Positions 28,224 to 36,280 of a stretch of 38,515 nucleotides of DNA are shown here, one piece after another. The stretch comes from Labilithrix sp. Its GTDB lineage: Bacteria; Myxococcota_A; Polyangia; Polyangiales; Polyangiaceae. The translations under genes were made by a program, and so were the position numbers. The stretch is from assembly GCA_019637195.1 (NCBI GenBank), contig JAHBWA010000080.1, positions 1 through 38,515 on the forward strand. Reading direction: 5' to 3'. The notes below the pieces were generated by a model, which saw only the letters and a list, made by a program, of their open reading frames with translations, searched no databases and was not told the DNA's origin. Every line of letters begins with the position of its first letter. Positions within the stretch are counted from its first letter, which is position 1.

Positions 28224-29938
28224 GGCACGCGCGACCGGAGCTTCAGGGCGATGCGGTACATCTCGTCGGTGCCCGCGGCGTTGCCGGCGGCGCGCTCCGT
28301 CTCGACGAGCTTCTCGAGCTTGTCGGCGATCGCGGCGTCGCCGGTCGGGGAGAGCGTGTCGATGCCTTCGAGGATCGCCAGGCGGACGGAGCCGTCCTTC
28401 ACCTTCTCCACGCGCTCCATCAGCTTCACGCGCGTGTCGTCGGGGTGGAGCTCGACGGCCATCCACACGGCCTTCACGTGGCCCATCTTCGCCGCGGGCG
28501 GCGACGACGGGACGGGCGTGTCGAGGACGCCGAGGTAGCAGGCCGCGTCCTTCTTGCACTTGTCGAGCACCACGCTCGCGCTCTTGAACATGTCCTTCTC
28601 GATCGCCTGGCCGGGGATCTTGTCGACCGCCTCGCCGACGGCCTTCGCCTGCTCGACGGTCATCAGCTTGATCGCCGCCGGGAGGCCCGAGGCCGGCATC
28701 GCGTCGGCCGCCTCGCCCTTGGCGTTCGCGACCTCCTTCAAGATCCACTCGGTGAGGCTCGGGTCGAAGAAGTTCGCCGCGGTGCCGGCGAGGATCGCGT
28801 GGCCGTTCGCGCCGCCCATCAGCGGGATCGCCGCGTTCGGGGCGATCTTCGCGTACGCGTCGGTGTAGGCCTTCACGTTCTTCGGATCGGTCGGGAAGTA
28901 CGTGAGGTAGGTCGCGAGGAACGTCCGGTTCGAGTCGTTGTCGGCCTTCGCGAGCGCCTCCTGGATGGCCGCGAGCCCGGCCGGGCGCGAGATGTACGCG
29001 AGCGGCTCGGCGATGAACGGGAGGAACGCCTTCTCCGGGTACGCCTCGGCGAGCTTCTCGTAGTCGCCTTCGCCCTTGAGCGCCTTGATGAGCTCGGGCT
29101 CGGCCTCCTTCGGCATTTTGTGGAGGGCGAGGCGGACGGGGAAGGTGAGGTCCTTCTTCGTCGGCGTCATCAGGACCTTCACGAGCGGACCGACGCCCGC
29201 GGTGAACTTCGTGTCGCCGATGAGCTGGACCGCGGTGAGCTGCCAGAACTGGAGCTGATCCATCCCCTGCTCGGGGTTCTTCGGATCCGTGACCGGGGCG
29301 TTGAGGAGCGCGACGGCCTTCGGGCCCCACGACGGGTGCTTGACGGTCTTGACCGCGGCCTGCAGGTCCTTGACGAGGTTGATCGACTTGGCCTTCGACG
29401 GCTGGAGCTTGGCGAAGCAGTCCCAGAGCGCGTCGACGAGCTGCTGATCGGTCAGCTTGCCGGTGTTGGAGAGGCGCGACGTGCCCTGCGCCGCGAACTT
29501 CACGTCCTCGTCGTTCTTGCCGGGCTCGTAGTCCTTGAACGCCTTCGCGAAGGCCGGCGCCGCCCGCGGATCGCCCATGTCCGCGATCAGCTTGATGAGG
29601 TCCTTGCGCGTCTTCTCGTCGAGGCCGCCGGTCGTGTACGTCTTGGCGAGCGCCTCGATCGAGTCGTCGACGACCGCCTTGACCTTCGGGGCTTCGCGGT
29701 TGTTGCTCTCGCTGCCCATCGCCGCGTTGAACATCTCGTCGAGGCGCTTGATCGCCGCCGAGCGCTGCGCCGGATCGTCGAGGCGCTTCACCCACGTCTT
29801 GGGATCGTTCTCGTCGGCGCACGCGACCATCGCCGTCGACGCGAGGACGACGGGCGCGGCCAGGAGGCACGAGCGCGTGAGGATCCCGAGAAGGCCCGAG
29901 GACAACGAGCGGGCAACCGCGGTGCGAGGCTTCTTCAT
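28220..29938 (-). CDS. HEAT-repeat-like exported lipoprotein
   Basis: 572 aa from ATG 29938, with GGAGAG 6 nt upstream. A longer frame reaches 30043 but adds a poor leader. The signal is long (MKKPRTAVARSLSSGLLGIL then TRSCLLAAPVVLASTAMVAC) with lipobox MVAC near residue 48. The mature protein is helical throughout, made of about 35-40-residue helix pairs such as RKDLIKLIADMGDPRAAPAF, VRLALHKMPKEAEPELIKAL and RAGLAAIQEALAKADNDSN-like units, typical of HEAT/ARM solenoids. Two Cys in KCKKDAACYLG may pair. Such solenoids bind protein partners; none is known here. The stop overlaps the GTG of the sigma54 activator (4 bp), so the two are made together. A candidate promoter and a palindrome lie 95-135 bp upstream. 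Confidence 0.85.
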
Positions 29939-30032
29939 GTCGAGCTCTCCGTCGAGGGAGCCGCTCGACGCACGAGCGGCAGCAAGAGTGCGGGTAGGGC
30001 GATCGAGAAGAACGGGAAAATCCCCCGTTTTT

Positions 30033-30045
30033 CCGTGGCCCACGG
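30033..30045. promoter_or_regulatory. 13-bp perfect palindrome, operator candidate
   Basis: CCGTGG-C-CCACGG is a perfect inverted repeat centred on one base. It lies just downstream of the candidate -10 region and about 95 bp before the HEAT-like lipoprotein start. A second imperfect one, CGGGAAAATCCCCCG, is adjacent at 30013-30027. Position fits a repressor or activator site. Confidence 0.4.
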
Positions 30046-30071
30046 TAATCCTGCCCCTCCCGGGGTGTCAA
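30043..30071 (-). promoter_or_regulatory. Candidate sigma70-type promoter for HEAT-activator operon
   Basis: On the minus strand a perfect TTGACA (30071-30066) is followed after about 15-17 bp by GATTAC/ATTACC. A strong -35 with a loose -10 is usual in GC-rich myxobacterial promoters. It is the only TTGACA noticed in the 130 bp upstream of the start codon at 29938. Confidence 0.4.
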
Positions 30072-30316
30072 CGTTTGTTCTCACCCTGGCCGGTGACCGA
30101 GGGTTCGAAGAAAAACGAAGTATTATCAGTTGAATAGGTCTCGCCCCCTCGGACGCCTGGGCCACCGGTCCGGCCGACCCGCGCCCTCGCCCGCGCCCGC
30201 GCCGCAGTTGGGGAGCGAGCGCCTCACGGCTCGCGCGCGATCCCCTCGTGCGCGCGTGAAATCGAGCCTCGCGCCGCGAGCGCGGCCGGGCGTGGCGCGT
30301 GCAGTGGACGGGCGCG

Positions 30317-31678
30317 ATGACCAAGGCGCGGACCCTCTCGGGTGTCGTTCTGCTCTTCGCGGCCGCGTGCTCGGCGGCGGCCGGCGTCGACCAGCAGTCG
30401 TCGCCGAGCCAACCGCGTGCGCGCGACGCCGGCGCAGACGCGCCGGTCGTGGTCGGGCCCGGGCCGTCTTCGCCGGTCGAGTGGCCGAACGCGGAGAGCA
30501 AGGCGAACAGCGACGCGTGGCTCGTCGAGCACCACGACGCGATCACGAAGATGCGGCCGCGGGTGCTCGCCATCAACCTCGACAACGACCCCGCGACGCG
30601 CGCGCGCTTCGCGCCCCACGTCACCGCGTTGATCGCCGCGCTCGCGGAGGGCTCGCGCTACCACGGCTACTCCGGCGGCGCGGCGGCGGAGCCGTTCCTC
30701 GAGTACGAGGTGGTGAAGTGGGTCGATCTGGCCGACGACGTCCCGCCCGCGGGCTGGACGCACAAGTACGGCTCGAGGGTGCCGATCTCGTGCGCGGCGG
30801 ACGACACCTTCTACAACATCGACTACTCGAAGCTCCTCGGTCCCGAGCTCGCGGAGGCCTACGGGATGGGGGCGCCCCTGTGCGAGCTCATCGGCGAGGG
30901 GCAGGTCCACGAGGTCTGGATCCACATGAACGGGGATCACGACCCGTACGTGTGCCCCGGCGGGCGCGAGGTGCAGCCGACGTTCGCCGAGATCCTCGAG
31001 TCGAAGCCGATCCGCGACCGGGACAACGCGCCGATCGCGGGCAGCTTCGAGCGGTGCGCCGGCAACGGCTGCCTCGGGGAACGCGACTTCGCCGCGTTCC
31101 AGGCGTGCGGGCGGACGGTGCGCGTGCTCTACATCAACTCGACGCGCGGGCCGGGCTGCGCGCTCCACAGCGCCGGCCACGGCTACGAGTGGATGGCGCG
31201 GAGCGGCGCGGTGCCGGAGCTCGCGCCGCGCTTCGAGGCCTTCGCGAACCTCGACCTCCACGAGAAGCACGGGACGCCGTTTCGCGACTGGTACGCCTGC
31301 GACGGCCCGGGGTGCTTGACGTTCGACTCGCCCAACTCGGTCGCCTGGAAGCTCCAGGGTCGGACGGGCTCGATCGCCCGCTACGATCAAGGGTGCGGGA
31401 ACGTGCACTTCGCGCCGAACGCGACCGCGCACTACGACGAGAACGACGGCGAGGTGCTCTCGTCGTGCGAGCACTACGGTCTCAAGGACGGACCCGGCGG
31501 GCGCGACGCCCAGGAGCCGTTCTCGCGCGCCAAGTACGCGCGCTACGAGGCGCTGGCGCCGGACTGCGGCGGCGCCTGGCAGGTCTACTGGCGTCAGAGC
31601 TTCCCCGGTCTCGGCAACCAGGCCACCGACGCGACCGGCAAGCCGATGCGCAACTGGTGGCCGTACCTGTTCTACTGA
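30317..31678 (+). CDS. Exported lipoprotein, unrecognised family
   Basis: 453 aa from ATG 30317 (MTKARTLSGVVLLFAAAC, lipobox AAAC, Cys18). A Pro/Ala/Asp linker runs to about residue 48. The large globular domain has conserved-looking polar clusters: HEVWIHMNGDHDPYVCPGG with several His/Asp that could bind a metal, CALHSAGHGYEWM, ANLDLHEKHGTPFRDWYAC and NVHFAPNATAHYDEND. At least ten Cys suggest disulfides outside the cytoplasm. The density of His/Asp/Glu would fit a metal-dependent hydrolase, but no known signature was matched, so this is a guess. It stands alone: divergent from the HEAT operon and convergent with the IgGFc-type gene 100 bp downstream. Confidence 0.82.
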   Translation: MTKARTLSGVVLLFAAACSAAAGVDQQSSPSQPRARDAGADAPVVVGPGPSSPVEWPNAESKANSDAWLVEHHDAITKMRPRVLAINLDNDPATRARFAPHVTALIAALAEGSRYHGYSGGAAAEPFLEYEVVKWVDLADDVPPAGWTHKYGSRVPISCAADDTFYNIDYSKLLGPELAEAYGMGAPLCELIGEGQVHEVWIHMNGDHDPYVCPGGREVQPTFAEILESKPIRDRDNAPIAGSFERCAGNGCLGERDFAAFQACGRTVRVLYINSTRGPGCALHSAGHGYEWMARSGAVPELAPRFEAFANLDLHEKHGTPFRDWYACDGPGCLTFDSPNSVAWKLQGRTGSIARYDQGCGNVHFAPNATAHYDENDGEVLSSCEHYGLKDGPGGRDAQEPFSRAKYARYEALAPDCGGAWQVYWRQSFPGLGNQATDATGKPMRNWWPYLFY

Positions 31679-31714
31679 CGGCGCGCGCGGTCACGCCGAA
31701 CGAGGCTCGGGCGC

Positions 31715-31795
31715 GCGACCGCTTCGCCGTCGTCACTTCACGGTCGGCGAACGCGCCGGCGCGACCGCTTCGCCGTCGTCACTTCACGGTCGGCG
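31715..31795. repeat. Exact 35-bp direct repeat at 3' end of a gene
   Basis: The same 35 bp occur at 31715-31749 and 31761-31795, an offset of 46 bp. The right copy contains the last codons and TGA of the IgGFc-type gene (stop at 31779, minus strand). The left copy repeats this gene end in the intergenic space. No mismatch. Confidence 0.92.
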
Positions 31796-33590
31796 GTGGC
31801 ACGTCGTGGATCGGGCGGAGGCCCGTGCCGCCGACGTAGCCGTAGCTCGCGTAGGGAGCGATCCCCCAGACGGTGATGCCGAAGGGGCCGTCGCTGTGCG
31901 CTTCTTGGCGTCCGTAGTCGCACGTGCCCTCGGCGAACTTCTCGCCGTGGAAGCTGCGGGTCAGCGTGACCCAGGCGAACTCGTACTCGCCGTGCGTGCC
32001 GAGCGGCCTCCAGCCCGTGATCTCCCCGGCGCACGCGAGCTCGACGGGAGCGAAGCCGCGCTCGGTCTTCCGGCGCACGACCGTGAGCGTCGTCTCCGGG
32101 AACGTGAAGTCGGTGAAGAAGACGTAGCGGTCGAGGTACTGCCCGGTCGGCGGGACGTTCACGAAGTCGGGATCGCCGAGCATGTGCGCGAGCCTCCCGG
32201 GCGCGGTCTCGCCCTGGAAGGTGGCCGCGGTCATGTAGATGCTGACGTGGAAGGGATGCTCGGCGTCCTGGCTCTTCACGACGAAGATCTCGTCGGTGTA
32301 GAAATGCGCCGACTCGCCGGCTCGGAGGGTCTCCGGGGCGCCGCGCGGCCGCACGGGATCGTAGGTGAGCTTCGTGTCGTCGACGGCGCCGACGATCGTG
32401 TACGGCACCTCTTCGCGGACCTCGGCGGAGAAGCTCATCGGGCGCGGCTTGTACGGGACCGCGGCGTACTCGCTCCCCCAGTGCGAAAACGGCGGGATCT
32501 GCTGCTGGAGGAGGTCACAGAAGTCGGTGGGGAGCCTCGTGCACTCGGAGCCGCCGAAGACGGCGATGGGCTTGTTGCTCTCGAGCGGGCTGCCCGTGAG
32601 CGCCGGCTGGACCACCTGGATGGTCTCGCCCTTGGCGAGCGTCCACGTCACCGGCGTCCCCGCCGGCGCGCCCGCGACGCTCGGCGTCGCCTTCAGGGGG
32701 ATCGTCGGCCGGATCGTGACGACCGTGTCGTCTTCGCTCGCGATGATCTGGAGCGAGCGCTCCGCCGGGGCGTTGCCGAAGTTGTACGGGCTCACGGCGA
32801 CGTAGCTCGTCGTCCACGACGCCGTCGGGAGGAGCAGCGTGGCCGTCGGCATCGCCGTGCGGGCGCCGCCGTACGGGTACATCGAGTACGCCGAGATGGG
32901 CGCGTCGCTCTTGATGTGGAACGCGGGGAGCCGCCCGGTGCCCCGCCGCGTCGTGTCTTCGAGGAGCGCGGGCGTCGTGCCCTCCGGGCACCACGTCGGC
33001 CGGCCGACCGAGGTGCTGAGCGGATCGTGGGAGAGGAACACGACCGCGACGTCGCCCGGCGAGAGCGGGCCCTCGAGCGGCGTGTAGACGGGGTCGCCGT
33101 CTTTCCGCGAGACCGTGTACGTCGACTGCGAGATGTCGAGGTCACCGTCGCCGTAGCCCGCGGTGAGCGACACGCCGCGGTCCCAGGTGTTCGCGACCAT
33201 CACCGCCATGCACCCGCCGCGGATCTGCGCGTACTGGGCGGGCGCCACGGTCCAGAAGTCACACCCGATGGAGCCCTTCGACAGGACCGCGGCGGTGCAC
33301 GCGTCGACGCACTTGCCCTCGCCGCATCCCTCGTCGGCGCTGCACGTCGCGACCACCTTCTCGTCGCCCTCGCAGCCGATGAGCACCTGCTTGAGATCGC
33401 GCGAGCAGTGGACGCCGCAGGTCTTCGGCGGCGCCTCGGGCTCGAGCGCTCCGCCGTCTTCGGCGGGCGCGATGAGCGGGGCCTGCTCGTCGAACCCCTG
33501 GCGGGTGGAGCACGCGAAGATGGTCGAGGCCACGGCTGCCCCGCAGAGGAGATGACGAACGAAGCCGACATGGCGGACGGAGGCGTGCAT
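31779..33590 (-). CDS. IgGFc-binding-protein-type surface lipoprotein
   Basis: 603 aa from ATG 33590 (AAAGGT upstream); a GTG six codons earlier is an alternative. Signal with lipobox FAC (VASTIFAC). Residues about 30-85 are a Cys-rich linker (CGVHCSRDLKQVLIGC, CSADEGCGEGKC). The remaining about 500 residues match the pattern of the IgGFc-binding N-terminal domain: GCDFWTV near its start, GDVAVVFL, HIKSDAPISAYSMYPYG, SYVAVSPYNFG, IASEDDTVVTIRP, and SNKPIAVFGGSECTRLP followed by CDLLQQQIPPFSHWG. Known: such domains occur in mucin-associated IgGFc proteins and many myxobacterial and planctomycete surface proteins; binding partners in bacteria are unknown. It is last in the minus-strand set, 30 bp after the RCC1 gene. 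Confidence 0.88.
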   Translation of the reverse strand: MHASVRHVGFVRHLLCGAAVASTIFACSTRQGFDEQAPLIAPAEDGGALEPEAPPKTCGVHCSRDLKQVLIGCEGDEKVVATCSADEGCGEGKCVDACTAAVLSKGSIGCDFWTVAPAQYAQIRGGCMAVMVANTWDRGVSLTAGYGDGDLDISQSTYTVSRKDGDPVYTPLEGPLSPGDVAVVFLSHDPLSTSVGRPTWCPEGTTPALLEDTTRRGTGRLPAFHIKSDAPISAYSMYPYGGARTAMPTATLLLPTASWTTSYVAVSPYNFGNAPAERSLQIIASEDDTVVTIRPTIPLKATPSVAGAPAGTPVTWTLAKGETIQVVQPALTGSPLESNKPIAVFGGSECTRLPTDFCDLLQQQIPPFSHWGSEYAAVPYKPRPMSFSAEVREEVPYTIVGAVDDTKLTYDPVRPRGAPETLRAGESAHFYTDEIFVVKSQDAEHPFHVSIYMTAATFQGETAPGRLAHMLGDPDFVNVPPTGQYLDRYVFFTDFTFPETTLTVVRRKTERGFAPVELACAGEITGWRPLGTHGEYEFAWVTLTRSFHGEKFAEGTCDYGRQEAHSDGPFGITVWGIAPYASYGYVGGTGLRPIHDVPPPTVK

Positions 33591-33620
33591 CGAGGTGTGA
33601 CCTTTCACCGGAGTGCTGGC

Positions 33621-35015
33621 TCAAAAGCGGACGGGCACGGGCTCCGGATGCGGAGCGTCGTCGCTCCGCCCTTGTCCGAGCTCGCCGCGCTCGTTGCTGC
33701 CCCAGCAGAGGACGCTCCCGCCCTTCTCGAGCGCGCAGACCGTCTTCGCCGCCGCCGCGACCGCGACGGCGTATCCCTCGAACGCGGCGGGCTCGAAGAA
33801 GAGGGAGTAGGCGACAGCCGGATCCCGGCCGAGCGCTCCGAAGGCGTTGTCGCCCGCGCACTCGACCGTGCCGTCGGTCAGGCGCGCGCAGGACAGCTCA
33901 CCGGCGGCGACGACCTGGGTCGCCCAGGCCATGTCGCTCGCGACCGGCGCGGGCAGCGGCGTGCGCACGGGCTCCGGGAGACCCGTGCCGAGCGCGCCCA
34001 TGCGGGACGCGCCCCAGCAGGAGATCTCGCCGGCCACGATCGCGCACGCGTGACCGATGCCCTGCATAGGCCGCTGCGGTACCCCCGGCGGCCGGTAGAG
34101 CGTCGTCGAGGAGACCGACAGGCTCGTCACCGGCCCGAGGCCGATGGGGAGCGGGTGGAGATCGACGCCGAGCGACGTCTCGCGCGCGGACACCGAGCCC
34201 TCGGCGCCGGCGACCGCGCCCCACGACACGACGTCCCCGAGCGTCGTGACGGCGAGGCCGGTGAACGTGCCGAGCGCGATCCGCGCCACCGCGACGTCGC
34301 CGAGCCTGGCGCGGCCTGGCGCGCCCGCGCCGGTGGTCGTGGTCCGTCCGAGCTGCAGCTTCGAGTTGTCGCCCCAGCACCAGACCTCGCCGCTCGCGAG
34401 GATGCCGCACGCGGTCGTCGGACCGAGGGCGACGCGGGAGACTGCGCCCTCGAGCGCGACCGGGGTCGGCGCCGGGTGACGCTGGTTGTCCGTCACGGGC
34501 GCCGCGGCGCCGAGCCCGAGCTGGCCCTTGTCGTTGCCGCCCCAGCACTGGACGCCGCCGTCCCCGACGAGCGCGCACGACGTCGTCCCTCCGGCCGCGA
34601 TCTGGGTGACCCCCGCGAGATCGGTCACCGCGGGGGCAGACCACCCGCCGTCGCCAGCGGCGCCGGCGCCGGCGACGCCCAGCGACCCTCGCATGTCGTC
34701 GCCCCAGCAGCGCACCGTGCCGTCGCTCATTCGCGCGCAGAAGTGCCGCTCGCCCGCCACGAGCTCGACGGCGCACGGATCTCCCGCGCACATGACGCTC
34801 TCGTCTCCGCCGTCGAACGGCGGCTTCGTCGGCCCGGCGTCGGCCGGCGCTCGCGCGTCGACCTCGGGCTGCGGCGCGGCGCTGTCCGCTGCGCTCGCGT
34901 CGCGGTCCTCGGGCTGCTCGGCGTTCGGCTCGTCGGTCGACTCGCTGCACGCGGCGATCGAGAGGACCGAGCTCGTCGCGGCGGCGACGCAGAAGGCGAT
35001 GTGGCGCATGCTCAT
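33621..35015 (-). CDS. RCC1/BLIP-II-type seven-repeat propeller lipoprotein
   Basis: 464 aa from ATG 35015 (GGGAG 8 nt upstream). Signal MSMRHIAFCVAAATSSVLSI with lipobox AAC. An acidic Asp/Glu/Pro/Ala linker runs to about residue 75. Seven RCC1 repeats of about 50 residues follow, each with a Cys-Trp-Gly or variant core: VRCWGDDMRGSLG, VQCWGGNDKGQLG, VWCWGDNSKLQLG, VVSWGAVAG, ISCWGASRMGALG, VECAGDNAFGALG and VLCWGSNERGELG. Each is preceded by a strand such as GTTSCALVGDGG. Seven repeats close one beta-propeller. RCC1 propellers of this kind in myxobacteria are secreted and of unknown ligand. It lies 11 bp after the upstream propeller gene and 30 bp before the IgGFc-type gene, so all three are probably co-expressed. 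Confidence 0.93.
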   Translation of the reverse strand: MSMRHIAFCVAAATSSVLSIAACSESTDEPNAEQPEDRDASAADSAAPQPEVDARAPADAGPTKPPFDGGDESVMCAGDPCAVELVAGERHFCARMSDGTVRCWGDDMRGSLGVAGAGAAGDGGWSAPAVTDLAGVTQIAAGGTTSCALVGDGGVQCWGGNDKGQLGLGAAAPVTDNQRHPAPTPVALEGAVSRVALGPTTACGILASGEVWCWGDNSKLQLGRTTTTGAGAPGRARLGDVAVARIALGTFTGLAVTTLGDVVSWGAVAGAEGSVSARETSLGVDLHPLPIGLGPVTSLSVSSTTLYRPPGVPQRPMQGIGHACAIVAGEISCWGASRMGALGTGLPEPVRTPLPAPVASDMAWATQVVAAGELSCARLTDGTVECAGDNAFGALGRDPAVAYSLFFEPAAFEGYAVAVAAAAKTVCALEKGGSVLCWGSNERGELGQGRSDDAPHPEPVPVRF

Positions 35016-35026
35016 CGGCGTCTCCC

Positions 35027-36280
35027 TCACGGCTTGCCGGCGTTGGACTTGTGGACGGCGATCTCGTCGCCGACGACCCAGAAGTCGTCGGTGGTCGTCC
35101 CCCAGATCGCGAAGAACGACTTGTCGATCGGCACCTCGCCGAGGCGGGCGGTCGCCACGTCCCACTTCGTGCCGTCCCAGTGGTTGAGCAGGCCCTGCGC
35201 GCCGACGCCCCACGTATCGTCGGGCGCGGTGCCCCAGAACGCGTAGTACCAGCGGTGCCAGGCCTTCTCGGGCGCGTAGCTGAAGGAGAAGGTCAGGCCG
35301 TTGTCCGCGCTCGTGCCGCGCCAGAGCGCCGAGCCCTGCGCGAGCGTCTGACCGCGGAGCACGACGGTCGAGTCGGAGCTGAGCCCCGCGCCGTAGACCG
35401 TGGACGCGGTCGTCCCCATGTTGCTCGGATCGCGCGGGAGGGGAAACTCGGTCCAGGTGGTCGCGCCGGCGGCGCGCTGGAAGACGCGCGCGTAGGTCCA
35501 GCCTTCGTCGTCGACCGACATCCCGTGGACCCAAACGCCGGCGCCGGGGCTGGCCCACACGCGACGGAACGAGATCCAGCGCGACGAGAGATCGTCGTCG
35601 AGCGTGAAGCCCGTCCCGCCGTCCGCGTCGTCGCCGCCGTAGTGGATGACGCGGTTGTAGAAGTCGGGCGGGTACGAGTCGTACGACTCGACGCTCCCGA
35701 CGATCCAGACGTCGTTCGGCCCCGTGCCCGAGACCGACTGGAGCGCGATGTACTCGTCTCCCGGCAGGTCGGGGACGAACGAGAAGACGAGGCTCGCCGC
35801 GGTCTCTCCTTGGCCGCGGAGCAGGCCGAGCGAGGTCGCGACCCAGACGTCGGTCGGGCCGCTGCCCCAGACCGAGCGCGCTTCTCCCGCGACGGAGTGG
35901 TGGATCGTCCAGGCGCCGCCGTCCCAGCGGAGGATGTTGCCCTCGCGGCTGACCGTCCACACCGTGCCCTCGCCGTCGCCCCAGACGTCGACCAGGTGCT
36001 GCCCCTTCGGCAGGACGCTGTGGCAGAAGCCGTCCTTCGAGCAGATCGGTGTCCCCCCGTCGGCGTCGGGACCGACCTCCGGGAGCGCGTCGTCGACGTC
36101 CGCGTCGACGACGCCGCCCTCGCTCGGCGGCAGGGTGACGGTCCCGCCGTCGGGCGCGTCGTCCTCGCTGCCGAGGACGACCGAGTCCGCGCAGGCGACC
36201 AGCATCGTCAGCGTGGCCGTGCCGATCACGCCGTACGGCGCGAGCCTGCGCATCGAGCGATGCTTAGCGAGGTGTTTCAT
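35027..36280 (-). CDS. Beta-propeller lipoprotein with DVWxVG repeats
   Basis: 417 aa. Signal APYGVIGTATLTMLVAC gives lipobox LVAC (Cys30). An Asp/Gly/Pro linker runs to about residue 78 with a CSKDGFC pair. About seven repeats follow, marked by WGDGEGTVWTVS, WGSGPTDVWVAT, SGTGPNDVWIVG, WASPGAGVWVHG, a degenerate YGAGLSSDSTVVL, WGTAPDDTWGVG and WGTTTDDFWVVG. Each is followed by an aromatic strand, the layout of a seven-bladed propeller. Its ATG overlaps the stop of the preceding propeller gene by 4 bp (ATGA), and RCC1 starts 11 bp after its stop. Paralogous to the preceding gene but clearly diverged, so an old duplication. Surface binding role inferred. Confidence 0.9.
   Translation of the reverse strand: MKHLAKHRSMRRLAPYGVIGTATLTMLVACADSVVLGSEDDAPDGGTVTLPPSEGGVVDADVDDALPEVGPDADGGTPICSKDGFCHSVLPKGQHLVDVWGDGEGTVWTVSREGNILRWDGGAWTIHHSVAGEARSVWGSGPTDVWVATSLGLLRGQGETAASLVFSFVPDLPGDEYIALQSVSGTGPNDVWIVGSVESYDSYPPDFYNRVIHYGGDDADGGTGFTLDDDLSSRWISFRRVWASPGAGVWVHGMSVDDEGWTYARVFQRAAGATTWTEFPLPRDPSNMGTTASTVYGAGLSSDSTVVLRGQTLAQGSALWRGTSADNGLTFSFSYAPEKAWHRWYYAFWGTAPDDTWGVGAQGLLNHWDGTKWDVATARLGEVPIDKSFFAIWGTTTDDFWVVGDEIAVHKSNAGKP

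Larger units (their letters stand above)
29939..30316. other. Divergent intergenic region
   Basis: 378 bp between the leftward HEAT/activator operon and a rightward lipoprotein gene. No gene seen. Apart from the leftward promoter and palindrome, it has an AT-rich island at about 30105-30130 (GAAGAAAAACGAAGTATTAT), unusual for this DNA. That island may hold a second promoter, for the plus-strand gene. Confidence 0.5.

Noticed and set aside
31806..35246. 1146-codon open frame on the plus strand
   Set aside because: Antisense to the IgGFc-type and RCC1 genes; no protein-like motifs.
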